Shown piece after piece: positions 16,938 through 26,060 of a stretch of DNA of 64,000 nt (position 1 is its first letter; each line of letters opens with the position of its first letter). Origin of the DNA: Sphingomonas sp. MA1305 (GTDB lineage: Bacteria > Pseudomonadota > Alphaproteobacteria > Sphingomonadales > Sphingomonadaceae). The notes beneath the pieces are model-generated. The model saw only the letters and a program-made list of their open reading frames with translations, did not search any database and was not told the origin of the DNA. The translations under genes and the position numbers were made by a program. The DNA is taken from NCBI RefSeq assembly GCF_016107325.1, contig NZ_RCVT01000003.1, positions 248,001-312,000 on the forward strand, read 5' to 3'.

Positions 16938-18515
16938 CTATTCGGAGGTCTTGCCCAGCGCGAGCAGGATCTGCCGCTCTTCGAGGTCCAACTCTTCGGT
17001 CAGCGTCATCAGCGTCTCGCCGTCGATCGCGTCGCGGCGGCTGCGCAGATCCTCGCGCGCCGCCTGGATACGCGCGAGCTTGTCCTGCAGCGTCGTGGCG
17101 AGCGGGATCGCGGACGGGCGGGTGCCCCGCTGCCTGGCGCGATCCTCCTGATGCTGCATCGCCTGCACCGGATGGCGTGCGGCGTCGGGCTGGCTCGGCC
17201 CCACGCCGGCGATCGCCGCCGCGACGATCTCGCGGGCGGTCTGGGTTGCGGGCGTGACCTCGTGGATCTGCGGATCGTCGATGTTGACCCAGCGGATCAG
17301 CAGCTTCAGCGTCGTGCCCTGCACCACCAGCGTGGTGAAGATCGTGTAGAAGGCGAGGAAGATGATCAGGTCGCGGCCCGGAAAGGACAGCGGCAGCGCC
17401 AGCGCCGCCGCCAGGCTGACGACGCCGCGCATCCCCGACCAGGAGATGATCGTCGGATAGCTGGGCGGCGGGGTGAACGATCCGCCGCGGATCACCGCCA
17501 TGATTGCCGAGGCGGGGTAGAAGGTGGCGAACACCCAGAGGAAGCGCGACACGATCAGCACCAGCGAGACGATCGCGCCGAGCATCAGCAGCTCGCCCGG
17601 CTGATAATGCGCGATCCGCGACAGGATGCCGCGCAGTTGCAAACCGACCAGCAGGAAGACGAGGCTGGACAGGGTGAATTCGACCAATTCCCAGGCGCTG
17701 TTGGTTTCCAGACGGGTCTGCGCGGAAAGCTTGAGCTGGGCCCGCCCGATCAGGCCGCCGCAGACCACCGCCGCCAGCACGCCCGACCCGTCGATCTGCT
17801 CCGCCGCGAGATAGCTCAGGAAGGCGGCGAGGAAGGAAGTGACGATTTCGAGGAACCGGTCGTTCAGATGGCGCATCAGCCAGTTGGTCACGATCCCGAA
17901 CGCCGCACCGATCGCCACGCCGGAAAGCGCCGGGACGACGATCGCGCCGAACAGGCCCTTGGCGGGAACGGTGCCGGCGATCGTCGCGGCGACGCCGACC
18001 CGATACAGGACCAGCGCCGAAGCGTCGTTGATCAGGCTCTCGCCCTCCAGCACCGCGAGGATCCGTTTGGGCAGGCGGAAGCGCTTGAGCACCGAAGCGG
18101 CGGCGACCGCATCGGGCGGGGCGACGATCGCACCCAGAGTGATGGCCGCCGCCCAGCTCAATTCGGGCAGCAGCTGCCGCGCCGCCACCGCCACGACCCC
18201 GGCGGTGAACAGCACCGCGCCGAAGGCGAGCAGACCGATGAACAGGATGTTCTCGCGAAAGGCGTTCCAGTCGGTGCGCAAGGCGCTCGCCTGCAGCAGC
18301 GGCGGCAGGAACAGCGCCAGCGCGAAGGTCGGCTCCAATTCGACGGTCGGCAGGCCGGGCAGGAAGGCGAGGACCATGCCGCCCAGCACGAGCAGCACCG
18401 CCGAGGGCAGTTGCAGGCGATTGGCGAGCAGGGTCAGGGCAAGCGATGCCGCCACCAGCAGCAGGACCAGTTCAAGCGTCTGCAATCGCCACCACGTCCT
18501 CTCCCGCTTCGGCAT
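16938..18515 (-). CDS. Na+/H+ antiporter, CPA1 (NhaP-like) family
   Basis: This 525-residue inner-membrane protein has about twelve transmembrane helices. The CPA1 core is clear: LGAIVAPPDAVAAASVLKR, LEGESLINDASALVLYR (with the conserved ND pair) and SWSGMRGVVSLAAALALP. A cytoplasmic helical tail (about residues 400-525) follows. It exchanges Na+ or K+ for protons in pH or salt stress. The start at 18515 places the first helix close to the N-terminus, as usual; in-frame starts at 18545 (ATG) and 18653 (GTG) also exist, and none has a clear ribosome site. Confidence 0.9.
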   Translation of the reverse strand: MPKRERTWWRLQTLELVLLLVAASLALTLLANRLQLPSAVLLVLGGMVLAFLPGLPTVELEPTFALALFLPPLLQASALRTDWNAFRENILFIGLLAFGAVLFTAGVVAVAARQLLPELSWAAAITLGAIVAPPDAVAAASVLKRFRLPKRILAVLEGESLINDASALVLYRVGVAATIAGTVPAKGLFGAIVVPALSGVAIGAAFGIVTNWLMRHLNDRFLEIVTSFLAAFLSYLAAEQIDGSGVLAAVVCGGLIGRAQLKLSAQTRLETNSAWELVEFTLSSLVFLLVGLQLRGILSRIAHYQPGELLMLGAIVSLVLIVSRFLWVFATFYPASAIMAVIRGGSFTPPPSYPTIISWSGMRGVVSLAAALALPLSFPGRDLIIFLAFYTIFTTLVVQGTTLKLLIRWVNIDDPQIHEVTPATQTAREIVAAAIAGVGPSQPDAARHPVQAMQHQEDRARQRGTRPSAIPLATTLQDKLARIQAAREDLRSRRDAIDGETLMTLTEELDLEERQILLALGKTSE

Positions 18516-18812
18516 GAAAGACGCGGCAGAAACGATTTCGTTCATTTTACTGGTTTTACGAACGCTTCCTCGAGCCGCGTCGATAAAGGACAGTGATACT
18601 GCGACACAATCATGCCGCTCGTCGATGTCGATCGGCGTCAGCGTAAGACACACTCTGTTAGGTCAATGTGATTGCTATATACATGTCGGATTTGTCTCTT
18701 CGCGCGTGACGACAAGGCTGATCATTGCTGATATACCAGACGCCGTAGTGCATCGATACTAGGATACAATGATCGTCGTTACGGTTGATCCTCGACATTC
18801 AGGGGAAAGACC

Positions 18813-19160
18813 ATGATGAGGGCTAGATATCTCGTTGCGCCGCTGCTGGCGGCCTGTGCCGTGTCGGGCTGCGTCAATCCGTCTGCACGGATCGCGTCGT
18901 CGCTGGAGGGCTATGGCTTCCAGCCCGCGCAATCGCAGTGCGTCGGCGACCGGCTGGAGGCGAATCTGTCGATCGGTCAGCTGCAGCAACTCGGACGCGC
19001 CGCCCGCGCCGCCCGCGAGGGCGACACCACGCCGGGCCGTCTGACCGCGAGCGATTTCGTCCGTGTCGCAGGACAGGTCAAGGATCCGAAGGTGGCGGTC
19101 GAGGTCGCCCGCGCCGCCGCCGGCTGCGGCATCCTTACCGAGATTCCCGCCGCGCTCTGA
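18813..19160 (+). CDS. Small putative lipoprotein
   Basis: This is a 115-residue exported protein. The N-terminus has basic residues, a hydrophobic stretch and a lipobox with a Cys (AVSGCVNPSA), so it is probably a lipid-anchored envelope protein. The mature part (GYGFQPAQSQCVGDRLEANLS and a C-terminal helix with CGILTEIP) has two further cysteines that could form a disulfide. The ribosome site GGGGAAAG is good. The 300-nt region upstream, shared with the divergent antiporter gene, is locally AT-rich. It precedes the mechanosensitive channel by 42 bp. No function can be assigned. Confidence 0.7.
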   Translation: MMRARYLVAPLLAACAVSGCVNPSARIASSLEGYGFQPAQSQCVGDRLEANLSIGQLQQLGRAARAAREGDTTPGRLTASDFVRVAGQVKDPKVAVEVARAAAGCGILTEIPAAL

Positions 19161-19202
19161 CTCTCGGGCTCTCCCGATCCTGCGTAAAGGACCCGTATCT
19201 TC

Positions 19203-20543
19203 ATGAATGACGTGACTTATGCCGGCGACACCGTGGTGTCGAACGGCCGCGAATTCGGCACGCAATTGCTCGTCTTCGCCGAACAATGGCTGCCGCGCAT
19301 CCTCGCCGCGCTGATCATCCTGGTGATCGGCTGGGTCGTTGCGCGCGGCGCGAAATGGGCGGTTGCCAAGCTGGTCAACCGCACGCCGCTCGCCCGCCAC
19401 GCCAACGAACCGGGCCTCGACGTGCGGCATCCGTCCAGCATCGGCGCCCAGGTCGGCGACGCCGCTTATTGGGTCGTGCTGCTGATCGCGCTGTTTCTCG
19501 CCACGCAGCCGCTCGGCCTGACCGGCGCGACCGGACCGCTCGCCGACATGTTGCGCGGCTTCGGCCAGGCCGTTCCGCACATCATCGGCGCCAGCCTGAT
19601 CTTCTTCCTCGGCTATGTGCTTGCCAAGGTGGCGCGCAAGGCGGTCGAGGCGGTGGTGTCGGTCAGCCATGTCGAACGCTTCTCGGCGCGCCTGGGCGAT
19701 TCCGCGCCCGCCGATCCGACGATGCTGTCGCGCACGCTCGGCGCGATCGTCTTTGCGCTGATCATCATCCCGGTGGCGATCGCGGCGCTCGACACGCTCA
19801 ACATCGGGGCGATCTCGCAGCCGGCGACCGCGATGCTGCGCATCATCCTCGACGCCATTCCGCACGTCATCGCCGCGGCGCTGATCCTCGCGGTCGCCTA
19901 TGCGATCGGCCGCTTCGCGTCGCGGCTGCTGGTCCAATTCCTCGGCACCACCGGCTTCGACCGCGCCGTCATGTCGACGGGCATCTGGAATCAGTCGGGC
20001 GAGGCGGCGCGCTACCGTCCGTCGGCGCTGGTCGGCAACGGCGTGCTGGTCGCGGTGCTGATCTTCGGCCTGATGGAGGCTTTCCGCCAGCTGCAGTTCA
20101 CCTATGGCTCGCGGATCATGGCCGAGGTGCTGACGCTGTTCGGCCAGGTCGTGTTCGGCTCGGTGATCATCTTTGCCGCGGTGGTCATCGCCCGGCTGAT
20201 CGGCCGCGCGATCGAGCGCAGCGCCGACGACGGCACGCGCATCGCCGCCCCGGTGGTACGCGTCGCGATCATCATCCTCGGCACCGCGATCGGCCTGCGC
20301 TTCATGGGTCTCGCCAACGACATCATCAACATGGCATTCGGACTGCTACTCGGCGCGCTGGCGGTGGCGTTCGCGCTCGCCTTCGGCCTGGGTGGCCGCG
20401 AACCGGCGAAGCGGGCGGTGGCCCGGCTGCTCGCCGGTCGCCACGACGACGCCGCGCCGCGCAACCAAACGGCCGATACGCGCTTTACGGCAGAGTCCGA
20501 CACTTCCCTGTCCACCCCCCATCGTGATGGAGACGCACAATGA
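19203..20543 (+). CDS. Mechanosensitive channel-like protein with conserved TM-helix repeats
   Basis: This 446-residue membrane protein has repeated amphipathic transmembrane units: LPRILAALIILVIGWVVARG near residue 30, VPHIIGASLIFFLGYVLAK near 130, IPHVIAAALILAVAYAIGR near 220, and a last pair (NMAFGLLLGALAVAFALAFG) resembling an MscS pore helix. This is the conserved TM-helix (CmpX-like) family. The full MscS beta domain after the pore is absent, because the protein ends about 50 residues later in a polar tail. It overlaps the CsbD gene by ATGA, so both are likely expressed together under envelope or osmotic stress. Confidence 0.82.
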   Translation: MNDVTYAGDTVVSNGREFGTQLLVFAEQWLPRILAALIILVIGWVVARGAKWAVAKLVNRTPLARHANEPGLDVRHPSSIGAQVGDAAYWVVLLIALFLATQPLGLTGATGPLADMLRGFGQAVPHIIGASLIFFLGYVLAKVARKAVEAVVSVSHVERFSARLGDSAPADPTMLSRTLGAIVFALIIIPVAIAALDTLNIGAISQPATAMLRIILDAIPHVIAAALILAVAYAIGRFASRLLVQFLGTTGFDRAVMSTGIWNQSGEAARYRPSALVGNGVLVAVLIFGLMEAFRQLQFTYGSRIMAEVLTLFGQVVFGSVIIFAAVVIARLIGRAIERSADDGTRIAAPVVRVAIIILGTAIGLRFMGLANDIINMAFGLLLGALAVAFALAFGLGGREPAKRAVARLLAGRHDDAAPRNQTADTRFTAESDTSLSTPHRDGDAQ

Positions 20544-20824
20544 ACCTCGACAGCATCGCCGGCCAGGCCGCCGACCTTGGCGGCAAGATCAAGGAAGGCC
20601 TGGGATCGGCCACCGGTGACACCACGCTGAAGGCGGAAGGCAAGGCCGACCAGGCGACCGGCACCGCCCGCCAGGCCTATGGCGACGCCAAGGACATGGT
20701 CGAGGGGACGATCCGCCCCGTCGTCGACTATGCCCGCCAGTTCATCCACGAACGGCCGTTCACCGCCGCGGCGCTCGGCGGGGTCCTGGGCATCGCGGTG
20801 CTCAACACGCTGCGCGGCAAGTAA
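20540..20824 (+). CDS. CsbD-family stress protein
   Basis: This 94-residue protein has the CsbD repeat pattern (GGKIKEGLGSATGDTTLKAE, then GKADQATGTARQAYGDAKD). A C-terminal hydrophobic helix (FTAAALGGVLGIAVLN) follows, like that of DUF883/ElaB-type proteins. CsbD proteins are abundant under general stress, but their activity is unknown. The helix suggests membrane association, in line with the coupled mechanosensitive channel. A strong hairpin follows the stop. Confidence 0.85.
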   Translation: MNLDSIAGQAADLGGKIKEGLGSATGDTTLKAEGKADQATGTARQAYGDAKDMVEGTIRPVVDYARQFIHERPFTAAALGGVLGIAVLNTLRGK

Positions 20825-20829
20825 TGGGT

Positions 20830-20859
20830 CGGGGCAGGGACGCGGACGTTCCTGCCCCG
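20830..20859 (+). terminator. Hairpin after the csbD-like gene
   Basis: CGGGGCAGG and CCTGCCCCG form a perfect 9-bp stem 6 nt after the stop, with partial pairing inside the loop (ACG/CGT). There is no T tract. It probably ends or protects the channel-csbD transcript. Confidence 0.5.
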
Positions 20860-20987
20860 CTCGCCATCGACCGGCTGCCGACCAAAGGCGCCCGATCGGC
20901 GCGGAAGCCGCCGCCCCATCTCGACTATCTTTAACCTATGTGTATGGTTTGGGTGGGCCGGGGGGCCAGAAGCCGGAATAACAGGGA

Positions 20988-22457
20988 TTGCCGAACTTTA
21001 CGGAAGAGGCGCGGATCGTCCGCGAACTGACACGGGCGGGCGGTGGGCCTGATCCCTTCTCGTCGGCCGTGCGCGCGACTCGGATGCCGATGCTGATCAC
21101 CGATGCGCGGCTCGACGACAATCCCATCGTCTTCGCCAATGCCGCCTTCGCCCGGCTGACCGGCTATGACCGCGAGGCGATCCTCGGCCGCAATTGCCGC
21201 TTCCTGCAGGGGCCGGACACCGATCGTGCCGAGGTCGCCCGGCTCGCCGCCGCCATCGCCGATCGGGAGACGATCGAACTCGACCTGCTCAACTATCGCG
21301 CCGACGGCACCACCTTCTGGAACCGGTTGCTCGTCTCGCCGGTGTTCGACGAGGACGGCACGCTCACCTATTTCTTCGCATCGCAGCTCGACGTGACGCT
21401 GGAGCGCGAACGGCTCGCGCTGCTCGAGCGCGATCGCAGCGAGCTAGAAGGGGAGGTGGCGCGGCGGACGCTCGAACTGGTCGCGACCGAGCAGCGGCTG
21501 CGCTTCGCGCTGGAGGCCGGCCGGCTCGGCGTGTGGAGCATCGACCTCAGCGACAACAGCCTTTCCGCCTCCGACCAATGCAAGGCGATCTGCGGCCGCC
21601 AGCCGGACGAGCCGCTGACGCTCGCCGATCTGCGCGCCTCGATCCACACCGACGATCTGGTCGGCCATGTCGAGGCGATCGACGCGGCGATCGCCAATCG
21701 CACCTTGCTCGACACGGAATATCGCGTGACGACCCCGGCGGGGGAGGAACGCTGGGTGCAGATCCGCGGCGAGGCGACCTATGCCGTCGACGGCACGCCG
21801 CTGGTGCTGGCGGGCACGACGCAGGACATCACCGCGCGGCGGCTGGTGCAGGAGCAGCGCGTGCTGCAGGCGCGCGAGCTCGGCCATCGCGTCAAGAACA
21901 CGCTGGCGGTGATGCAGGGCATGGTGTCGCAGACGCTGCGCCGGGCCGGATCGATCGAGGCGGCGGAGGATGCGATCCGCGCGCGAATCCAGGCGATGGC
22001 GGCGGCGCACGACCTGCTGGTCCGCGGCGATTTCGGCAGCATCTCGATGCGCGAACTGATCGAGCGGACGCTGGCGCCGTTCGGGGTGGAGGATGCGGCG
22101 CGCTTCACGCTGACCGGGCCCGATCTCGAACTGCCGCAGCGGCTGGTCACTGCATATGCGCTCGGCCTGCACGAACTCGCCACCAATTCGGTGAAATATG
22201 GCGCGCTGTCGGTCGCGGACGGCGGCATCGACGTCAGCTGGTCGATCGCCACCGACGACGACGGCGACCATCTCCACCTGACGTGGAGCGAACATGGCGG
22301 CCCGGCGGTCGCCGCGCCGGCCGGCGACGGTTTCGGGACACGGCTATTGCGCATGCTGCTCGCCAAGGAGACGGGCGGCCGTGCCGAGGTCGAGTATCGC
22401 GCTAGCGGTGTGCTGTTCACCGCCGTGTCGCCGCTCGCCGCCTCGACCCGTCGCTGA
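20988..22457 (+). CDS. LOV-PAS sensor kinase of the HWE/HisKA_2 class (copy 3)
   Basis: This 489-residue soluble kinase has the same architecture as the one at 14188. The LOV domain (residues about 25-145) carries Cys70 in GRNCRFLQG, followed by a coiled-coil linker and a PAS domain with a PAC motif (about 165-285). The HWE domain has His300 in ELGHRVKNTLAVMQ, and the ATPase has GLHELATNSVKYGALS and GFGTRLLRMLL. The TTG start follows ACAGGGA. The two HWE kinases align end to end and are probably duplicates within the lineage. A role as light or redox input to the general stress pathway is inferred. Confidence 0.9.
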   Translation: MPNFTEEARIVRELTRAGGGPDPFSSAVRATRMPMLITDARLDDNPIVFANAAFARLTGYDREAILGRNCRFLQGPDTDRAEVARLAAAIADRETIELDLLNYRADGTTFWNRLLVSPVFDEDGTLTYFFASQLDVTLERERLALLERDRSELEGEVARRTLELVATEQRLRFALEAGRLGVWSIDLSDNSLSASDQCKAICGRQPDEPLTLADLRASIHTDDLVGHVEAIDAAIANRTLLDTEYRVTTPAGEERWVQIRGEATYAVDGTPLVLAGTTQDITARRLVQEQRVLQARELGHRVKNTLAVMQGMVSQTLRRAGSIEAAEDAIRARIQAMAAAHDLLVRGDFGSISMRELIERTLAPFGVEDAARFTLTGPDLELPQRLVTAYALGLHELATNSVKYGALSVADGGIDVSWSIATDDDGDHLHLTWSEHGGPAVAAPAGDGFGTRLLRMLLAKETGGRAEVEYRASGVLFTAVSPLAASTRR

Positions 22458-22473
22458 CACCGCCCGCCGGCGG

Positions 22474-23091
22474 TTATTCGCTCGGCCGGCCGACCAACCG
22501 GTCGACTGCCTCGGCCAGACGCTGGTCGAGCACCGGCAGCAGGGCGGTCCAGCCGTCGACGCCGTCGAGTTCGCCCGGCCCGTCCGACACGCCGCGCAGC
22601 GCGGCGAGCGGCACGCCGAACCGCTGGCAGGCCCGCAGCACCGCGAAGGTCTCCATGTCGACCAAATCGGCGTCGATCGCGTCGTAGGCGGTGCCGACGA
22701 CGATGTCGCTGCCGGTCGACAGCGTCGCCAGGCTCATGCCGGCGATCGGCGTCGCCAGCGGCATCACCGCCTGATGGTCGGCAAAGGGTGTGATGCCGCG
22801 CGGAAAGCCGATCGGCGAGGCGTCGATGTCGCGCCACGCAACGCTGGCGATCTGATGCACCGAGGCGAGCGGCAACCGCCGGGATCCCGCCGATCCGAGC
22901 GAGACGACGAGGTCGGGCCGATCACCGGACGCCGCGAGCGTCTGCAGGCAGAGCGTTGTCCCGATCGCCGCCTCGATCGGGCCGACGCCGGTGATCAGCG
23001 GATCGATCCGCGCACGCAGGTGAGTGCCATATTCGTGATCGGTGGCCATCACGAACAGGATGCGGCGATCGCCCGCGGTCGTCAGTTGCAT
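22474..23091 (-). CDS. Nucleoside phosphorylase / MTA-SAH nucleosidase family protein
   Basis: This is a 205-residue member of the PNP/UDP phosphorylase family. It shows LFVMATDHEYG at the first strand, TGVGPIEAAIG, LVVSLGSAGSRRL, and the purine/ribose site VDMETFAVLRACQRFGVP followed by RGVSDG. It would split a nucleoside such as methylthioadenosine or S-adenosylhomocysteine. It is a little short of typical MtnN (about 230 residues). The ATG at 23091 is preferred. It is convergent with LOV kinase 3 and lies 79 bp downstream of the glycan operon, in the same direction. Confidence 0.8.
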   Translation of the reverse strand: MQLTTAGDRRILFVMATDHEYGTHLRARIDPLITGVGPIEAAIGTTLCLQTLAASGDRPDLVVSLGSAGSRRLPLASVHQIASVAWRDIDASPIGFPRGITPFADHQAVMPLATPIAGMSLATLSTGSDIVVGTAYDAIDADLVDMETFAVLRACQRFGVPLAALRGVSDGPGELDGVDGWTALLPVLDQRLAEAVDRLVGRPSE

Positions 23092-23170
23092 GGGTGTCGG
23101 TTCCCGGTTGGACGCGTGCTGCCTAGCACTCAACGCGCGGCCACGCTCCTATCGCCGTTCTACCCTCTCG

Positions 23171-24091
23171 TCAGCCGGCGTGTCGCGGCGCACCCTCCGC
23201 CTCGGCCGGTGCGGTCCAATAGGCGACCATGCCGCGCAATTTGTGGCGCAGGCGGAAAAGGTGGAAGTGGCGGATGCCGCGGTGGGTGGTGATCGGCCGT
23301 GTCACGTCCTGCGCGACGCTGGCGACGTCGCGGAGCAGGAAGACGCGCACCCGCCGGTCGCCGCGCCAGTGTTTGGCGTAGAGGGCGCCGTCGCCGAAAC
23401 TATAGCCGGCGAGCAGCCGCGTCTCGTCTGGGATCGCACGACGGCCGTGATGATGGTCGACGGTGAAGCGCGGGTCGTACAGGATCGCGAAACCGGCATG
23501 CTGCACCCGCAGCAGGAAGTCGGTGTCCTCCGCGGCGACGAAGCGCGCGCCCGCGCCGAACCGCTCGTCGAAGCGCCCAACCCGCGCGATCACCTCGGCC
23601 GACAGGGCGAGATTGGCGCCCATCACGAAGCCGCCGGGAAAGGCGTCGGGCGCCGCGACCATCGGATGATCCTCGGTCTTCAGCGTCACCGGCAGGTCGG
23701 CGGCGTTCCCCGGCAGGATGCGCCCGCCGATCACCGCCGGCCGGTCGACCTCGGCGAACACATCGACCAGCCCAAGGAAATAATCCGGATGGAGCACGCA
23801 ATCGTCGTCGGTCATCGCAACGATCCGGCCGCGCACCCCTGCCAGGCCGGCATTGCGGGCGCGCGCGAGGCCGGGCCGTTCCTCCCGCAGCAGCCGTACT
23901 GGAAAGCGCTGGTCCGCGGCCCAGCGGCGCAGCCGTTCCGCGGTGTCGTCGCGCGAGCCGTTGTCGACGATCACCGCCTCGATCACGATCGCCGGCGCCT
24001 GCGCGGCGGCGCATGTGATCGACGCCAGCAGCGTCGACAGCGCCGCCCCGCGATCGCGCGTGCAGACCAGCAGGCTGACGTCCGGCGTCAT
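23171..24091 (-). CDS. Glycosyltransferase family 2 (last gene of the glycan operon)
   Basis: This 306-residue inverting GT-A enzyme begins with SLLVCTRDR, then has VIVDNGSRDDT, a metal-binding TDDDC motif, and an acceptor-side AEDTDFLLR. The C-terminal part (residues 215-300) is basic. It should transfer a sugar from a nucleotide donor; donor and acceptor are unknown. The ATG at 24091 lies 2 nt after the preceding stop; a GTG at 24097 overlaps that stop as GTGA and is equally possible. It is the sixth and last gene of a tightly coupled operon that starts at 30158. Confidence 0.85.
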   Translation of the reverse strand: MTPDVSLLVCTRDRGAALSTLLASITCAAAQAPAIVIEAVIVDNGSRDDTAERLRRWAADQRFPVRLLREERPGLARARNAGLAGVRGRIVAMTDDDCVLHPDYFLGLVDVFAEVDRPAVIGGRILPGNAADLPVTLKTEDHPMVAAPDAFPGGFVMGANLALSAEVIARVGRFDERFGAGARFVAAEDTDFLLRVQHAGFAILYDPRFTVDHHHGRRAIPDETRLLAGYSFGDGALYAKHWRGDRRVRVFLLRDVASVAQDVTRPITTHRGIRHFHLFRLRHKLRGMVAYWTAPAEAEGAPRHAG

Positions 24092-24093
24092 GG

Positions 24094-24990
24094 TCACGCC
24101 CCGACCTGTACCGCCATCACCTCCGCCCAGTCGCCGGCCTGGCGCGCCAGCGGCGAGGCGGCGGTCCAGGCGTCGCGATAGGCGCCGACCTTGCCGTAAT
24201 GATTGTCGAGCACGACGTGCGGGATGCCGAGCAGCAGCGCCAGGATATGGCCGTGCAGCCGGTCGGTGACGATCGTCTCGCCCTGCGCAAGCAGATCGAG
24301 CCCGCGGCGGACCCGCGCCGCTGCCTGCGCTTCGTGACTGCCCGTCGTCGGCGGTTCGTCGAGCCAGTCGACGATCGTCGCCTCGGGCGGGGGAGGGCCG
24401 CTGCGTTCGCTGCGCTCGCTGTCGGTGCGCAGCAGCGCGAGCAGCGGTACGGTCGCCACACCGCGCGGCTGCGCGCCGAGTGCGAAGGCGGAATCGGGCG
24501 CGAGCTGCGCGCGATCACCGATCATCGCGCGGGCGATGGCGAGGCTCGCGGCGTCGCGGACGTAGAGCGTCAGATCGGGGTGGGCGAGGGCGGTTTGGCG
24601 GAAGCGGTCGGCGGCGGCAGGATCGGCGAAATGGATCGACTGCGGCAACTGGACCACCCGCCGGTCGGCAAGGGTCGCGAGCACCGCCTCGCGCAGCCGC
24701 TGGTGATGCGGCCAGATATCACCGAGATTGCCGCCGCCGTGCAGGAACACGACGCCGTCGGGGCAGGCACGGCGCAGCGCGGCGGGATCGAAGTCGTGCC
24801 AGCAGCACACGTAATCCGGCTCGCGTCCGGTGATGGCGCGCAGCATCGTCACTTCGCCGAGCCAGATCGCGCTGTCGCCGACATTGGCGTGATCGGGGAA
24901 GTCGAGCAGCGCATAGGCGTCGCCCGGGCCGACATGCGTGCGGTACATCCGGTCGAGGGCGGCCCGCTGCGTCGCGATCACGTCGCTCAC
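24094..24990 (-). CDS. Polysaccharide pyruvyl transferase family protein
   Basis: This 298-residue protein has the ExoV/CsaB-like signature: HANVGDSAIWLGE, VFLHGGGNLGD, QLPQSIHF, LYVRDAASLA, TDRLHGHILALLLG and a final HVVLDNHYGK. These enzymes move pyruvate from phosphoenolpyruvate to a sugar as a ketal, adding negative charge to exopolysaccharide. Some relatives have other transferase roles. The GTG start at 24990 overlaps the upstream stop (GTGA). A short segment TDSERSERSGPPPPE near residue 190 looks like a repeat insertion in a loop. The presence of this gene suggests that the operon makes a decorated acidic glycan. Confidence 0.85.
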   Translation of the reverse strand: MSDVIATQRAALDRMYRTHVGPGDAYALLDFPDHANVGDSAIWLGEVTMLRAITGREPDYVCCWHDFDPAALRRACPDGVVFLHGGGNLGDIWPHHQRLREAVLATLADRRVVQLPQSIHFADPAAADRFRQTALAHPDLTLYVRDAASLAIARAMIGDRAQLAPDSAFALGAQPRGVATVPLLALLRTDSERSERSGPPPPEATIVDWLDEPPTTGSHEAQAAARVRRGLDLLAQGETIVTDRLHGHILALLLGIPHVVLDNHYGKVGAYRDAWTAASPLARQAGDWAEVMAVQVGA

Positions 24991-26060
24991 GCGGCGAGGG
25001 CCGCGTCGCCATGGATGACGGCGTGGTACAGGGCCTCGCAGCGGTCGAGCATATGGTCGTGCGTGAACATCCGCAGCACGCGCTCGCGCGGCACCGACGC
25101 CGGGATCGCCAGCGCGGCCTGGATCGCCCGCGCCAGGCCGTCGACGTCGCCGGGCGCGGCGAAGGCGCCGGCGTCGCCGATCACCTCGCGCGCGGCACCG
25201 GCGTCAAAGGCGGCGACGGGCAGGCCGCAGGCCATCGCCTCCGCCGCGACCAGACCGAAGGGCTCGTCCCAGCAGGGCGTGAACACGAACACCGAGGCAC
25301 GGCCGAGCTCCGCGGCGAGCGCCTGCGCGTCGAGGTGACCGCCATAGACGATGTCGGGGCCGATCAGCGGCGCCAGCTCCGCCTGCCAATACTCCGGGTC
25401 CTCGATCGCGCCGAACAGGGTCAGCCGCACGCCCGCTTGTCGCGCCGCACGGGCGGCGAGATGCGGACCCTTGTTGGGGGTGATGCGACCGCACCAGATC
25501 GCCTCGCCATTGCCTTGCGGCACATAGGGCCAACGCGCGACGTCGATGCCATTGTGCAGCACCGAGGCCTCGGGCGGCGCCCCCTCCGGCCACCAGGCGG
25601 CGAGCTGCCGCGCCGAGGTGACGGTCAGCCGGTGGCGCGGTGCGGGGCTCGACGACACGAACCAGTGGAGCGCGTCATAGGGCGGCACGTGCAGCGAGGT
25701 TACCGTCGGCACCATCGCGGTCCGCCGCTGCTCGAGCGGGAAGCGATGCAGGCTGTTGTTGTGGACGACGTCGAAGCCGCCCGCCGCGATCCGGTCGCAG
25801 GCGGCGGCATAGCCGGCGTCGAGATGCGCGATCAGCGGCTGCGATCCGCGATGCTCCGCCCAGGGGAAGGTCAGCTCATAATGCTGCGCGACGACGGGAT
25901 CGATGGTGAAGCGCGGGTCGCTGTCGCCGGAGGCGAACAGGACGACGTCATGGCCGCGTGCCTGCAGCCCCGCCGCCAGTTGCCAGGCATGCGCCTCCAT
26001 GCCGCCGGCGAACGGCTCGGCGATGCGCTGGCGGACATGGGCAAGGATCGCGATCCTCAT
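24987..26060 (-). CDS. Glycosyltransferase family 4
   Basis: This 357-residue retaining GT-B enzyme starts MRIAILAHVRQRIAEPFAGG, has GGMEAHAWQLAAGLQARGH near the N-terminus, HNGIDVARWPY at mid-protein, and the donor-site motif DEPFGLVAAEAMACGLPV near residue 275. Starts such as this are typical of GT4 enzymes for cell-surface or free glycosides. The ATG at 26060 overlaps the upstream stop (ATGA), and its stop overlaps the next GTG. The frame remains open far upstream, but the GT4 similarity begins exactly at this ATG. Confidence 0.9.
   Translation of the reverse strand: MRIAILAHVRQRIAEPFAGGMEAHAWQLAAGLQARGHDVVLFASGDSDPRFTIDPVVAQHYELTFPWAEHRGSQPLIAHLDAGYAAACDRIAAGGFDVVHNNSLHRFPLEQRRTAMVPTVTSLHVPPYDALHWFVSSSPAPRHRLTVTSARQLAAWWPEGAPPEASVLHNGIDVARWPYVPQGNGEAIWCGRITPNKGPHLAARAARQAGVRLTLFGAIEDPEYWQAELAPLIGPDIVYGGHLDAQALAAELGRASVFVFTPCWDEPFGLVAAEAMACGLPVAAFDAGAAREVIGDAGAFAAPGDVDGLARAIQAALAIPASVPRERVLRMFTHDHMLDRCEALYHAVIHGDAALAA

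Noticed and set aside
18546..18812. Possible EcfG promoter before the small lipoprotein
   Set aside because: A CGTT is present at 18777, but the expected -35 region (GATAC) matches only three of five positions.
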